From positions 372,001 to 436,000 of the forward strand of contig JADFUC010001028.1 in assembly GCA_019722365.1 (NCBI GenBank): a DNA stretch of 64,000 bases, written 5' to 3'. The DNA comes from Lithospermum erythrorhizon (Eukaryota > Streptophyta > Magnoliopsida > Boraginales > Boraginaceae). Position numbers and translations under genes: made by a program. Below, in pieces: positions 12,401-25,429 of the stretch. The notes under the pieces were generated by a model. It was not told where the DNA came from. It made no database searches and saw nothing but the letters and a program-made list of their open reading frames with translations. Numbering within the stretch: the first letter of the stretch is position 1; each line of letters starts with the position of its first letter.

Positions 12401-15000
12401 TTTTTTTTTAAAGGAGGTTTGGGATAGGTACATTGAAAATGTGTTAAAAAATTCAAGTTTGTTTCGCTGCAAAGCTCAGAACTAAAATCCTTTATACAAA
12501 AAATGTTGCCAACATCTTATCCAACATCCGGTCAAAACAATTCTTGCCTCAACTGTCGTTACAAATATCCATTCAACTGCCGTGCAACATCTGGTTGTTC
12601 CTACAAGTAAACATTATGTTAGCCTAGATTTAACCTTAGATAAAATGGTCATGCTTTGAAGTTAATATATTAACTTTTCTGTGCTCTTTAATCTTAAGAA
12701 TGCGGACTAATACACAATGATAATAAGTTAATAATTTGATAGATTTACCCTGCTCTAGAAAGATTAGTCAACAATAGTCAATAAATCAAATTGATTTAGC
12801 GAATGATAAAAAGATCTACTTGAAAGCAGAGCGGCTAAGAGAAACAATACGCTGGCCGATTTTTAACGAGCTCGCCCTTATCGCCGTAATCGGCTTCGCT
12901 TCTTCCAACCTGATTTCGTAAGAAAGATAAATCCTAGACTTGATAAAATGTTTGAATACACATTGCTAAACTTTCCCAAGCCTATTACTGGAACACCCAA
13001 ATTTCCACTATTTACCCTAAGCTACTCCGCTTAAGGATTTCGATCGGATAATCGACCTCGATTAGGAACCTGGGAACACACTCCCCGTGATTTCAATATA
13101 CTACTCAACCTAGAATAGCAAACCCCAAGTGCTTCCCACACATAGATTTCTACCTAATACAAATAAATGATTGAGAATTGGAAATATCACACAAATTGAA
13201 AACTCTCTACAAAAAGATAATAAAGAATTAAATGTAAGTGAGTTATGACTTTTGCTTTTTGTTTGCAATGAATCGAATGCCCGAAAATTAGGTCAAAAGA
13301 TTTGCAAAAGTTGTTTGTGTTTCTCTTTGAAAAGAAGAAAGTTTTAAATAGGTGTACAAAAAATTAAGGTCGAAAGTTACTCAAGAGTCAAAGTGACCTC
13401 ATCGAGACTGTGGCCCCTAATGCAGCCCACGATCGTGAGGGCAACAAATAAAAGTCTGCTTGTATGTGACCTCGACTAGACGGGTCTCGATCATCGACCA
13501 GAACTCCTCTCGATGGGTCTCTATGGGTTCGAATTTTCTTTTCTAAAAATAAAGATCGCTTCACGCCACTCGAAACGAAATACACACGTCATTTGTAGGC
13601 TTGAGACTTAACCATGAATCAATCTATACTCGGATTGTGAAATCACGGACCATCGATTTTTAAACACAATTAGATTAAATCGCAAAAAGTTTACTACCAG
13701 CATATTTAAAACGATAATATACTAGAAACAGTAGCTTTCCTTTACAAACGCTTATAAACAATAAAGAACACCAAGCTCCCTTGAAAGGCTTTCATGCTTG
13801 ATAGACTCATCCATGAGCCTCCGAACACCCCGACAACATTTTAAGTCATTTGAAATTATTATTAAGAAATAAACCCGAAAAATATGTTCATGAAATGATT
13901 AGTTCATTAAACAATTTTGTTACTTTCAAAATAGTTTTGTCTTTAATAAGTCATTTATTCACATTATCCAAGAACAAAAAAAAATGAGTTTGTCACTGCG
14001 GAAAGAAAAAGTCATGAGTTAAGACCAGGCTGTTTCAAACTCTATGAAAAGAGTATTCATGGTTAGATTCCCATATTCACAATTTTGAAACTGCTTATCA
14101 TAAGGAACGGGAGTGTCAAAGAGCTAATTTAGTGTAGCTGCTCAAAGACAAGGAATGGAAATTTAATAATAAAATCGATAAATCTTTGTGTTAGTTTAGC
14201 TTTAAAGCTGTGAGACTAAGAAGGTCTTCTAAATGGAAGGAAGTTGAAACTACCATTGTTCTATCCCGCATCTTAATCAAGACGTGTCAACTAATGGACA
14301 TGTTCACGAATGGATTCTGAATATATATGTGGGAGCCAATGGTGAGACTGGAGGTTCTACTAGTGTTAAGAACTTTTGTGAAGATAATGAATTGAAAAAT
14401 TCATCTTTTGTTCGTAGGACGGATTGGACCTTTTAGACAAAAAAGGGGGGAGGAAATGTGATTGGGGAAGTACGTGTTTCAGATACAAAAAAATATTAGC
14501 CAAAGGGGGAGAGTTTTGTTAGTGTTTTGTCGGGTCACAATTATTTGATAAGAAAACCGAGAACAATAATGAAGTGTTTGAATATGTCGAAGACAAATTG
14601 GGTACAATGTCACACCGTTTAATACGTGTATATTTTCACGATTCCTCACGATTTTGTGAATATTTGATATATTTTCATCCTATAATATACGTAGAATGTC
14701 TTGAGTGTACCCCAAGCATATATAAAAATGCAGATTTATGACATGATAACGAAAAGATCAAAGCAATTATGGAAAGTTTTGTTTTATGATAGTTATTACT
14801 ACAACTTGGATGCGCCTACAACTATATAATGTTCACGGCATCTAGTCGATCACCTGAATATCATTATCGTCTCCTAAGATTATGTTCGGTGGAGGCAAAA
14901 AAGCTCGAGGAGTTTTTATATTTTATTGTAGGCTAAATGAACAAAGTTGTTCTATAAAAACTCCTTAGGCTGTACAACGGCTGCTAATGACTCGTTACCA
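12401..15000. other. Unassigned, repeat-like intergenic segment
   Basis: Parts of this stretch (about 12830-13100 and 13380-13650) are more GC-rich and CpG-rich than the surroundings, as decayed retroelement DNA often is. I could match no protein domain. At about 14280-14560 a broken frame includes a glycine-rich patch (GGGNVIGEV) that I cannot assign. Confidence 0.4.
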
Positions 15001-15029
15001 GCCTTGCTTTTTATTGTTTTACTGAGTTT

Positions 15030-15190
15030 TACAGCTACCGGTCCGATTCGTACGGATATCAACGAAATCATGGACCGGATCACAGGAACATTTTATCCTA
15101 ATGTGACCGGACCGATAACTTGACGGATAATTTTTTTGGACAGAACCGTCCGATAGTAAATCGATGGATAATGTCCGACCGGTTCCAAAG
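15030..15190. repeat. Clustered ACCGG/CCGGT motifs
   Basis: At least five variants of a CCGGTCCGAT-like motif lie within 160 bp in both orientations (near 15036, 15072, 15102, 15145 and 15174), in otherwise AT-rich DNA. An A-rich block with repeated AACCC and AAATC words follows at 15200-15370. Probably part of an unrecognised DNA transposon or LTR. Confidence 0.4.
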
Positions 15191-15369
15191 TGGTCCAACT
15201 GTGAAACCCCAAATCAAAAAACAAATCAAAAACCCTAAATCCCTTAAAAAACACAAATCAAGAACCCCAAATCCACAAAGAATTGAAATTGAATTCTAAA
15301 ATTAAAATCAAAATAAAAATTTAACAAATAAAAATCAAAAATCAAAATTGAATTCCACAAATACAACAA

Positions 15370-18300
15370 ATATAAATTGAATTGGGAATGCTAAATCGTA
15401 ATTCAACAAAACAAATTGAATTAATCGAAAAGCGACGAAGTGAAAATCATCATCATCGGGCTTTCGAGCAGTAAAGAGTGAGTACCAAAGATGAAAGTAC
15501 TAAACATGAATCAATTCACATTAGTTGACTATTCATCAAATTTATGAGAAAATTCTAAAAAATGTATGTTTGTTTTCCCTTAATTTTCAAAGCGAATAAA
15601 ACAATAACTAAACGGGAGGCCGAAGTGGAAAATCCTGGGCGAAACGATTTATATACCCCCTCTTCCCCGGCTCGATGATTTGGCCTCTTATCGACCCACT
15701 CTGGCTTACCTGGGTCCTGCCTCTACTAAGCTCGGATAAAGACTGAACCGGTCCGCTACATTATCTAATTACTATTGGACCTGCCCTTGTGTTTGACTCT
15801 GACTTGCTCCGCCTGCTATCCAGCCCAAGAATGCCTCATAGTAGAAGTTGCTACTGGTGAATAAAGCAATCTTTATCATACGATAAAAAGCCAGATTTGA
15901 AGCAGTATGCCCTACTTTCATAATGATAGAAGAAGTTAGGACAAAAAAGGTAAAAAAAAGAATTTTACATTCATATGTTCTTATTCGTAATTTTCATTAT
16001 TTAATGGATTCCTCTTCACCTGGGCGTTACGCCTGTGATGTATTTTCTGCACGTTGCATCGAATTAGGCTACCATATTATGCTGCTTTTACTTTCTCAAG
16101 ATTGTTTATTTCTGCCTTATAGTGTTGATCCATTATCCAAATATTAATGTATATCTGCCTCGATACTTAATTTCTATTCTCACATGTTTTGCTCTAACGT
16201 TATACCAACTATTGGCAAACATTTGGTGATTGATACTATATTCCAACAAATCTTTTACTTGTGTGTACAAATAGATTGTACACTCTACAGGAGAGAAACA
16301 AGTATTAGATGTCATTGATTCTTAACATATTTAAAATAATGTATTTTCAAAATAACTAATTCTATGATTGATTAGTTAATGTGACAAGCGTGAAGTTGGA
16401 TAACCATATGCATCACTTGACATGTCAATGAATCAGCTTACTAAAAAATCCTATCGGCATTAAAAGATCATGCATTCCTGTCTTTCTCTAACTTTATTTT
16501 AATTTCCTGTCTGGCTGGTAAGCTTCCAAGTGGGCAACAAATTTCAAATTGTTTCTGCTGATTCTTAGTTGGAGATTGTATGACTATGCGGGGTCCCTTT
16601 TTCAATTAATTGTTGAATATATTTCATTAAAAGCTGTCATAATTGATTGCATATAAAATTTGAGGTTGTTATCCGATCAAAATGCTACTTCAATATATTC
16701 CAAATATTTGATACAATAAACGCTCTAATTTGCACTAGATTGAAGTTTGACGATTCGAATGCATGAGCTTATATTTGGGAGCTTAATTATTCGAATCTGG
16801 CTTGAAGACTTGGATCGATTGAAATTTTGAATGTTTGATTCCTTCATTTCTTGAAGATGTGAATTTCTTATGTAACTTGCATATATAGGGAGGAGAAATT
16901 CTATGAGCTTTTCATGTGTTGTCTACTTGTGGCACATCAACCATTTGAACTATATGGTATAGTTGGAGCAAACTTTTGCTCCCTCAGTTTTCTTTTATTG
17001 AAAGTAACTATGATATTTAATCGAAATAACCCTGATTTTAAAGCTTCTAAAATACTAGTATTTAGTTAAAAACTTAAATTCTCCTCACTAAATTTCTTCC
17101 AATGGTTGTCCATCCTTATGTTCACTCTATCTCTTATGTCCATTTTCCACTGTCCCATGGGCCATGGTCCTCTAGCTGCATATATTGACTAAAGAGCTTG
17201 TTTCTGTCAGAGTTCACAGAAAAAAAAATGAATGATCACTATACTTCCAAAGGGGAGATTTGCAAGGGGTAGACAATTAGGGGACATTTGCCAAGATGGT
17301 GATGGATCAGGGATGAAATATTATTTTAGCCTATGTTTATTCCTTGTTTGGCAATAACTTTTAAGTTGGGTCAATCCCTCATCAAATACTGGAGTACTGG
17401 ACTCATCATCTCATCATACTACTTGTTATTAATAGAGAAATATTTAAAACACCCCACTCTTGGTAGAGCATAATAGTTTCATTAATACTAGAATAGCATA
17501 GGTAAATAAATGCACATCTAAATATATACTGTATCAACCATATGAATTAATACAGACATGGAAGTTGGCCAATTCCAAGCATTAAATTTGTTGGTAGAAA
17601 ACAAAATATTACAGTCGCAAGTTGTAACCAGAAAAGATCAATTTTAAGTATCTTGAGCTTCATCATCAGCATTCAAGGTCACCATTTAAGTGTCACATTA
17701 TTAAAGTGTACCTTTATTCTTAAACCAGAAATAGCCTGAGCTATACCACAAATCCACAATCATTATTTATGTACCTTAGATGTAGAGAGAGATAGTGATA
17801 ACAATTTATTCTCACTACAGTACTATTTAGGTGCACTTTTTCTTCTCTTTTACCTTTGTTACCTTGCAGCATGTAAAGTAAGACATGTATGATTAAAAGG
17901 AGTCTCCTTTACTCATAATTGGCCACATTTGTAAACTCCTCACCATGAAAGTATAGTCCGTTGTCCTCAATTGATATATCATGACAGATATTGTTCTCTT
18001 GATTAAAATATTGATTAGAGAAATTAAGTGGACCTTAGTCAAATGCCATAGGATTCTAGTCCATAGTAGAGTATAGTTGTTAGGTGTGCGGCTTTTCAAG
18101 ATTTTTTATTTAGAGCGACAAAATTGCATAAATATGAATCATGCAAACTTGTGAAGTGTAATTTAATTTTAAGGTAATGATTTTTTACTCTAATTCTTTT
18201 GAAGTCACTTTTACACCAGAAATGATATCAATGAATAAAGTGACAAAATTATTGAACCAATTTTATTTTTTGAACTAATAAAGTTTATAAATTCTAAAAA

Positions 18301-18780
18301 TATAGAAAAATGACTGTCACTGCACGTCCCTATGATTTGCTATAATGGATCAAAACCTACATTAATCCTTTAAATACTCCATCATTGTCCACTGTATATG
18401 TTTTAATAATAATATTGATCGATCTATGATTAAACATCAGTGTAATATCTATCAACAATTCAACATATAGACATGTGTAACAAAATTGCGTTTTATATGT
18501 AACAGTGTACAAAGTCCCAAAATCAATAATAAGTGGATCTTATCAATCATTGATGCAACTATTTGAGAGAGTTCAATTTGGATAAGCAAAGGCAATCATC
18601 ATTGACATCATTGATCGAACGACCCTGGCTCTGGGCTACATTGGCCCTACTTCTTGTAGAGATCACGTGGCCACATGTTAAAATGATTGCTCTTTAACTT
18701 TGACTTCATCAAACTTGCACTATATATCGGCAAAAACGTGGAAGGCAAAATTATGTGCAGCACATCATAATGTCGATTTT
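15370..18780. other. Intergenic, no gene seen
   Basis: 15600-15850 is a GC-richer, repeat-like patch with no recognisable domain. The rest is AT-rich. A G-box (CACGTG) occurs at 18664-18669, far upstream of the BES1/BZR1 gene. I see no gene. Confidence 0.45.
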
Positions 18781-19230
18781 GTCCTTCCATATATAGCTGA
18801 AATACAGGTCATATTGTATGGTTTCATATGATATTAAGTCAATTATATCGGCGCTGGCTGGCTATGTTGATGCAGGTTTATTGCCGCATCGTACTTCGCG
18901 ATATCTATCACGCCAGCCGCCATTACGTAGCGAAAATAACATATTTATTAAACAATATATCGTCGCGCGAAATCCACAAAGATACGCATTATCGACGCGC
19001 TTCCACATGATACATATTATTTACTACTTATATCATGTGAATCCACACGACATGTTAATCACCATATCGTGATTTCCCCGTCAATTTATACGTTGGGTTT
19101 GCCGCTATCGCGGTGATCTTCTGCATTTGCTACGACATGATAGATGTCATAACTACGCATAACGCATAATAATCGCTTTAACGCTGGCCCATCACACGAT
19201 ATTGGCCATTGTTTTAAGATTACGCTTTAA
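18780..19230. other. CpG-rich island of unknown origin
   Basis: About 450 bp rich in CGCG, TCGCG and GCGC words, unlike its AT-rich flanks. It contains an inverted repeat, CACATGATA at 19004-19012 and TATCATGTG at 19031-19039. Short open frames exist, but none resembles a known protein. Likely decayed mobile DNA. Confidence 0.4.
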
Positions 19231-19399
19231 CCAATATCGATATAACCCATATTTTACTTATATACAAGAGTAAATCGCATTTCAAGGTCTGCACATTGAA
19301 TTCACAAGGAGTCTTGCAACATGTAGACCCCCTATATATCTGCTTCATAAATAAATACATAAAATCAAAACAAATACCACGTAAGACATCTCGTGACAT

Positions 19400-19465
19400 C
19401 GGCCGCTTCTTTGCAAAGGGCCTCAAGGTGACGCATATGGGGTTCGATTCCCCCTGCAAGAAGTA
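19400..19465 (+). repeat. tRNA-like T-arm / pol III B box
   Basis: GGGGTTCGATTCCCC near 19439-19453 is a perfect T-arm hairpin (GGGG/CCCC around a TTCGATT loop) and contains the B box GGTTCGATTCC. Flanking CTTCTTTGCA and TGCAAGAAG can pair as an outer stem about 50 nt apart. The span is too short for a complete tRNA, so a SINE or tRNA-derived fragment is more likely. Confidence 0.4.
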
Positions 19466-19975
19466 ATCATGGTTAATCCGTTGCCTCTCAGCTATTATGC
19501 AAGCATTCCCGCTTACGCCTGAGCTATGGCCAAAGGTGGCTACGAATTCGTCTCCGGCGACATCTCCTGATAACCTCCCCACACGGCTGGACATTTCGAC
19601 CAATGCCATGCGCTTCTTCGCTGGAAATGTATTTAAACGATAAAATCAAACGAACACAAATTTAATGGTGCTTGGCTCGTGCGCCGCTCTAAGCCTCGTG
19701 CCAATATATAGGTTCGAATTTAGCCATCACTTAGGGGTTAGGAGGAGGAGGGAGTAAATCCGGCCTTTATTGTTTTGTTTGTACTCACAGAACTTCAATT
19801 TGTGGTGGAGTTTAAGATAAATAAATTGTACGATCCTTCCTCTTAAAATTTGAGAAATTCATATTCTATGGAGTATTATAATCATATGTTATTTATACTA
19901 ATACTAAAATTTAAAAATGAGCCTAACCTCAAATTTCACTAAAGTCGGTTAATATTTTTGATCTTCTCTCATTTT

Positions 19976-20035
19976 TTCAACATTCGTCATTGATAATAAC
20001 CTTATTTCAACATTCGTCATTGATAATAACCTTAT
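19976..20035. repeat. 30-bp tandem duplication
   Basis: Two identical 30-bp units, 19976-20005 and 20006-20035, each beginning ttcaacattcgtc. A simple recent slippage or repair duplication in intergenic DNA. Confidence 0.9.
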
Positions 20036-21273
20036 GCCTTTTCTATTTGTAACTTCAATAAATTAGATAAATGATAATATTACAGAGCTAATTGATGTTA
20101 GTAGATCGTAAAAGTGTAATTAAATTGAACTTTCGATAATCAAACGTGATAGCAGCAATTTGATCTCACATAATAAATTTATCGCTTGATATGTATACTC
20201 AAATTACAATCTTCATCAGATATGTTTGATATATTTTTGGGATAATTTTATAAATTTTAAAAAACTTTGGACACATTAAACAATTCACTTAATATCTATA
20301 GGTAGTATATAAAAGCTTTTTTTATATATAATTTTTAAATAGAACTTAGATCACAATAAAAGTCAGATTTTCAAAATTTTAATTTTGTTTCCGCCTTTTC
20401 GTGATCATTCTATACCCAATTACCCATTAGCTGACAGCCTTAGCCTTTATCGTTTTATTCAATTCGTTTCCATTAAACTCTTTTATTTTCTTCACTTCAC
20501 ATCTTCTATTCATTATTCAAATGTGATTCATCATCCATAACAGTTTCTTCGAATTAGTCACTTGGAAGACAAGTAAGTGTTAGCTCCCCAAATTAGTAAG
20601 AAAAGCAAATAGTTAGGACAACCTTTCGATATATTTAATTTTTTTTTATGTATTTAATTTTTTTTTAGCGCAAATACAGGCCTCCACCTTTCGAATGATT
20701 CATTTTTTTTTCTTTTTTTTATACCGCTAAAAGCAGCTGGCTCCACCTTTGATACGTTAATTTTTTGTATGAAATGGGCTGAGCTTGCCACCTTTCGATT
20801 TATTATCTTACTACTGTGATAACATGTCGTCATTTAAACATTTGCTATAATATCGCCGACATTACTATCAATTCGCTTTTCGATTTTTGATTCGCATATT
20901 TAAAACTGATATTACAATAAAATACTTAAACTTTTCACATCAATTTTTGATAGATAATATGGTGACAGACACCTACAACTGGTTACATTATAATCATTGT
21001 ATTGTCCCTGCCTCAGCTAAAAATTGAGACGTACAACTAAATTGGATCAAGAAAAGGAGCAATTAATTACACTTTCCGTCAACTATATCTGCCACATTAA
21101 TACTTTTATGCTTTATCACTCTCTTTAAATCTGCAGACAATCTCAACTCAAACAACCCCTTTTCAGACCAACTTCCTCATTTCACATTCCCACAACCATC
21201 TCTCCTGATAATTGACAAACATTATGGTACACTTCAACTCATACAAAACATGAAATAAACAACTCCATTATCC

Positions 21274-21280
21274 TATATAA
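21274..21280 (+). promoter_or_regulatory. Candidate TATA box of the BES1/BZR1-type gene
   Basis: TATATAA lies 49 bases before the likely start codon at 21329. If used, the leader would be very short. It is chosen on sequence and position only; a longer leader with an upstream promoter is possible. Confidence 0.4.
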
Positions 21281-21328
21281 TAATAAGTGTGCTTCAGTTA
21301 AGCACATACACACAAAGAGGGAGTGGAG

Positions 21329-24300
21329 ATGACGACGGGGAATCGAACGCCGTCGTGGAAGGAGAGGGAGAACAACAAGAGGAGGGAGAGGCGGCGAAGG
21401 GCTATCGGCGCCAAGATATTTACTGGGCTGAGAATGTATGGAAACTACAAGCTTCCAAAGCATTGTGACAACAATGAAGTCCTTAAGGCTTTGTGTGATG
21501 AAGCTGGATGGACTGTTGAGCTTGATGGCACCACTTATAGAAAGGTACCATTTTTAGTATTGATTTTTGTTGACCCATTTTTGTGATTTGAGTTAATTGT
21601 GAATTTAGTTTACTTTTTTGGGATTGTTCATGGTGAGTAAAACAATAACATGTTGCTGTCACATCTACTAGCTAGATGTAGTTGCATATATACTTGCATT
21701 GTCATGTTATTGTCTAATACTTGTAGAATGTAGATTATTGTGAGCACTCTTTGTTAATAAATCAATGTTTGATGTTATAGAAATTTAGACATAACTTAAG
21801 AATATTTAATGCATTATTATTGTGTGTTACCTCCTTTAGTTAAGCTATGATGTTGTTTCCCTCAAAAATTTGCTATTTGTATATTAAAAATTTAGAGTAA
21901 TATTTATGAGGATTACTAGGCTAATCCTACCGGTTACCTTTAATTAAGCTCTAATGTCTTAGAACTTTACATTATATGAATAATAGGCTAATAAAATTAA
22001 TTAGTGGACCTAATTAGTGCATAATTTGTATGGTTTCATGAAACATAGAATAAATTAATAAGTCGAGATAAAGTGAACATTTTGGTTGGTATGTCATGTT
22101 GAATAACATCAAATTTTGTTCAAAATAACATTCAGTTAAAACTTCGATTTATTACATGTACTATTTTACACAAAGATGAAAAATCCAATTTTTTTTTTCT
22201 TGAGCCATTTAAAGATATTTTTAGTAGCCATATTAATCTTTGGCATTTTACAAAGTGAGTAATGTGAGAAAAAGAAGATATTGATTCTGATTTCTGAGCT
22301 TCTAAAGTAGTTTAGTCATACTCATACGATAGCATATCACTAAATCGGATCTGGTCTCGACTCAGAAGACTGAAAAAGATGTACTAGAAGAAAAGCAATT
22401 GCATCATCTTGTGTTTGTTGACGCATCAAAATAACAAAAAAGATTCCTTTGTTAAACTCCAAGGAGACAAATATGCCCCTGGGGATCTACATTTTCTTTT
22501 TCTTGGGTTTCTCAAATGTCAGTCTTAATTTCACAATATTGTTGCTTTTCATGCTAAAATTTACTGCTAAAGTGTTTTGTAAGGTTACTAAAAATGTGCC
22601 ATTTTAATTTTTTTTCTTAATGGTAAATTTCATTTTCATTTTTAAGTACATGATAGGGTTTTAATATGAGATTTATTTTGAGAATCACATAAAAAAAATT
22701 ATTTCACCCTTGGTACTTTTGTTTTTTGGGTACTTAACTTGTTTATTTAATCCGAATTAAGTTGTCCTCTTTTGTTTTTGTATAAACTAACAAGCCTTAA
22801 TTAGACCTAAATGGATCAATCTAGCACTTTTAATCTATGTGAAAATCTGTGAAATAATACCATTACATAAATGTTTATTATTCTTATAACTTAAATCAAA
22901 TTTGCCTAAACAAATATTATGTTGGAGGCTTGGAGCATATTTTTTTGTTTTTCATTAATACTAACTTTTGCACACCTAGACTGATGGTAATTATTTCTTC
23001 ATGCAAAGCATTATAATTTGCTACATTCCATCAAAGAGATGATTAGGGAAGCGATTTCACTAATTACATTTCTTGTATCATGACCTAAGGGAGATGATTA
23101 CTGGTTCATAACAATTTTTCATAACACCAAAAGTAAAAAGCAGTCAAAGACTCAAAGTGCATTTTGCAGTTTACCCTCTTGAATAACTTTGATCACTTGC
23201 AATAATTCACTTTTCCCCTGTTGAGATGTATAGTGCTGTTCTTGTGAAAGACTCTTTATATGTATGCTGTTGAATTCAACAAAGGGTCATTCACATTTAA
23301 AGTTCACCATTACTTGCAATGTTTCTTTACACTTTTCAGTGCTTTAACTTTATTCCATCTTACCCAAAGGTTTACTTATCTTCTTGAAATTCTGAACAAT
23401 AATTGTAGGGAAGCTTTGAATTAATGAACAGCTATCAAAGAAAAATCCATATGACTGAAGTAAATAACATTAACAAGTTAGTTGGATTTTCCATTACTTG
23501 TTGCACTAAGATGGAAGTCCTGGTAATGTTAATATTGGTAAAGAAGAGGATTTGGCTAATTATTGTTAAGTCCATGCAGTTCAATAAGGATTTTGGGGTT
23601 TGATTTTCATTTATTTTGAAGCCTCACTCAATCTTTACCATGATCTACAGGGATGCAAGCCAGTTGAAAGCATGGATTTCGCAGGGGGGTCGACATCAGT
23701 TAGCCCGTGGTCATCCTTCCTTCCAAGCGCGGCTACTTCATACAACCCGAGCCCTGCCTCCTCGTCCTTCCCTAGCCCTGCTTCGTCCACTTTCGCCAAT
23801 AATGTAGATGGACATTCTTTAATCCCATGGCTTAAAAACCTCTCATCAGCATCTTCGTCGGCCTCTTCATCCAAGTATCCACATCTTTACATCCATGGTG
23901 GTTCCATTAGTGCCCCTGTCACCCCTCCATTGAGCTCCCCAACTGGTCGGACTCCACGTCTTAAACGTGACTGGGATGGATCTACCCATGCAGGCTGGGG
24001 TAGGCCACATTACTCACTCTTCCCCTCTTCGACACCCCCCAGCCCTGGGCGTCAAGTCCTTCCTGATTCGGACTGGCTAGCTAAGATTCACATCTCTCAA
24101 AGTGGACCAACTTCTCCAACGCACACTCTTGTTGCTTCAAACCCATTTGGCTTCAAAATGGAGGACTTAGTCCTCGGTAGATCAAGGATGGGCACTCCAG
24201 TACAAAGCGGGACATGCTCGCCTGCTATTGCAGTGGGGCTGGATAATTCCGCTGATATCCCCATGGCTAATTCTGTATCAGATGAATTTGCATTTGGTAG

Positions 24301-24427
24301 CAGCACGGCTGGCCTAGTGAAGGCGTGGGAAGGAGAGCGGATACACGAGGAATGTGTCCCGGATGATCTTGAACTCACACTTGGAAGCTCAAAAACCAGG
24401 TTGGCCAGCTCAAAATTAGAGCACTAA
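21329..24427 (+). CDS. BES1/BZR1 homologue (BEH2/BEH4-like)
   Basis: A brassinosteroid-pathway transcription factor of the BES1/BZR1 family: a nuclear protein that binds BR-response and E/G-box elements and is controlled by GSK3 (BIN2-type) phosphorylation. Two exons, 21329-21544 and 23651-24427, joined in phase 0 by a GT-AG intron of about 2.1 kb, give 330 residues. Exon 1 is the DNA-binding domain: [17 protein letters not shown], then KIFTGLR and [20 protein letters not shown]. Exon 2 opens with GCKPVE and is rich in Ser-Pro and Thr-Pro sites spaced as S/T-x3-S/T, including [14 protein letters not shown] and ISAPVTPP. It ends with an EAR repressor motif LELTL at about 312-316. The short N-terminus ([12 protein letters not shown]) groups it with BEH2/BEH4 rather than BZR1/BES1, which usually have an alanine-rich start. 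The start is the first ATG in frame. Intact in every respect I can see. Confidence 0.95.
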
Positions 24428-25271
24428 CTAGCTCAACGGTAGTTACTAATTCAAAACTTATGTGCTCTGCAGGTGAATGAGTATGATCACTTCATTGCAA
24501 CAATGTAGGACTTTCTGGTACGATTGGAGACGTAACCAGAATGAGATAGCAACGGAGGCATCCTACTTAGTAGTTCTTCATTTAGAATCTGTCTTTAGCT
24601 GATGGTTCTTGTTCAATTCACCCCCCCTCTGGTTAATTATGCATTTCAAGAAACTGTTTTATAAGCTGCAAGTATATACAGCCTTATATTGTATGCTATT
24701 CTCAAGTGCTGTAGGACGAGCAAGAAATTTCTACAAGTTATGACTTAATTAACCTTTGGCCACTCATTGAATATCTTTGTTAAGTCTAATGCTAATGTCA
24801 AACATTCATTTGAGTTCATAGAGAAATTACAAATAAGGAGAGATGAAACACATTGTTGAATCAGATAAAGCTCTCCAAGATCTTGAGAAACAAATAAGGA
24901 GATATGATGTCCCATGCTGTTTTGAATTATTGTTGGTTTACTGCTAAACAAGCTTTTCAAAGCACCATTGAATTATATTGGGTATTTTGCAGTAGTTATG
25001 TCTGAAGATCACCAAAGAAAAGCTATCAGGTCTAGAGAATAAAAGTATTGCAATATAAAATAGGTCAAAGCCATGGTTAATTATATATACTGTTATTTAA
25101 TTGTTTCATCACACATATTTCAAAACAGCCCATTTAACCGGACATCTTTCAATACTACAAATACTTTTGACCCTTTGAGTTATCATGGTTTTACTTGCAA
25201 CTTCTATGATGACAATGACTTAGTTTGATCAAATCATTACCAATTTACCATTTCATCCTAGACCATTACTA
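24428..25271. other. 3' flank of the BES1/BZR1-type gene
   Basis: Holds the 3' UTR and downstream sequence. No further gene or repeat seen. Confidence 0.5.
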
Positions 25272-25429
25272 CATTCTTGTGAGATAGTCATTGACTGCTT
25301 AGTGACCTTTTGACATCTTATGTTGCCTTGGCACCTCTTTTTTTAATTATCATTCTTGTGAGATAGTCATTGACTGCTTAGTGACCTTTTGACATCTTAT
25401 GTTAGTCTAGTACCTCTTTTTTTAATTAT
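25272..25429. repeat. 79-bp tandem duplication
   Basis: Units 25272-25350 and 25351-25429 both start cattcttgtgagatagtc and end in a T-run plus ttaattat. They differ at a few positions only, in the stretch before the final cacctc/tacctc. Intergenic. Confidence 0.9.

Noticed and set aside
15200..15300. Interstitial telomere repeat from the accctaaat words
   Set aside because: Only a single CCCTAAA-type unit among irregular A-rich words.
15923..16147. 74-residue frame as a coding gene
   Set aside because: No homology recognised, no splice partners, and a cysteine/tyrosine-rich random look.
18664..18669. G-box as a control site of the BES1/BZR1 gene
   Set aside because: About 2.7 kb upstream and a common 6-mer; no supporting context.
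19220..19609. 129-residue minus-strand frame as a gene
   Set aside because: No recognisable family, spans the tRNA-like T-arm, and composition looks like repeat DNA.
19976..20035. CRISPR-like repeat
   Set aside because: Only two adjacent units without spacers, in a plant genome; a simple tandem duplication.
23635..24378. Open frames of 79-93 residues antisense to BES1/BZR1 exon 2
   Set aside because: Mirror frames of a GC-richer coding exon; no homology.
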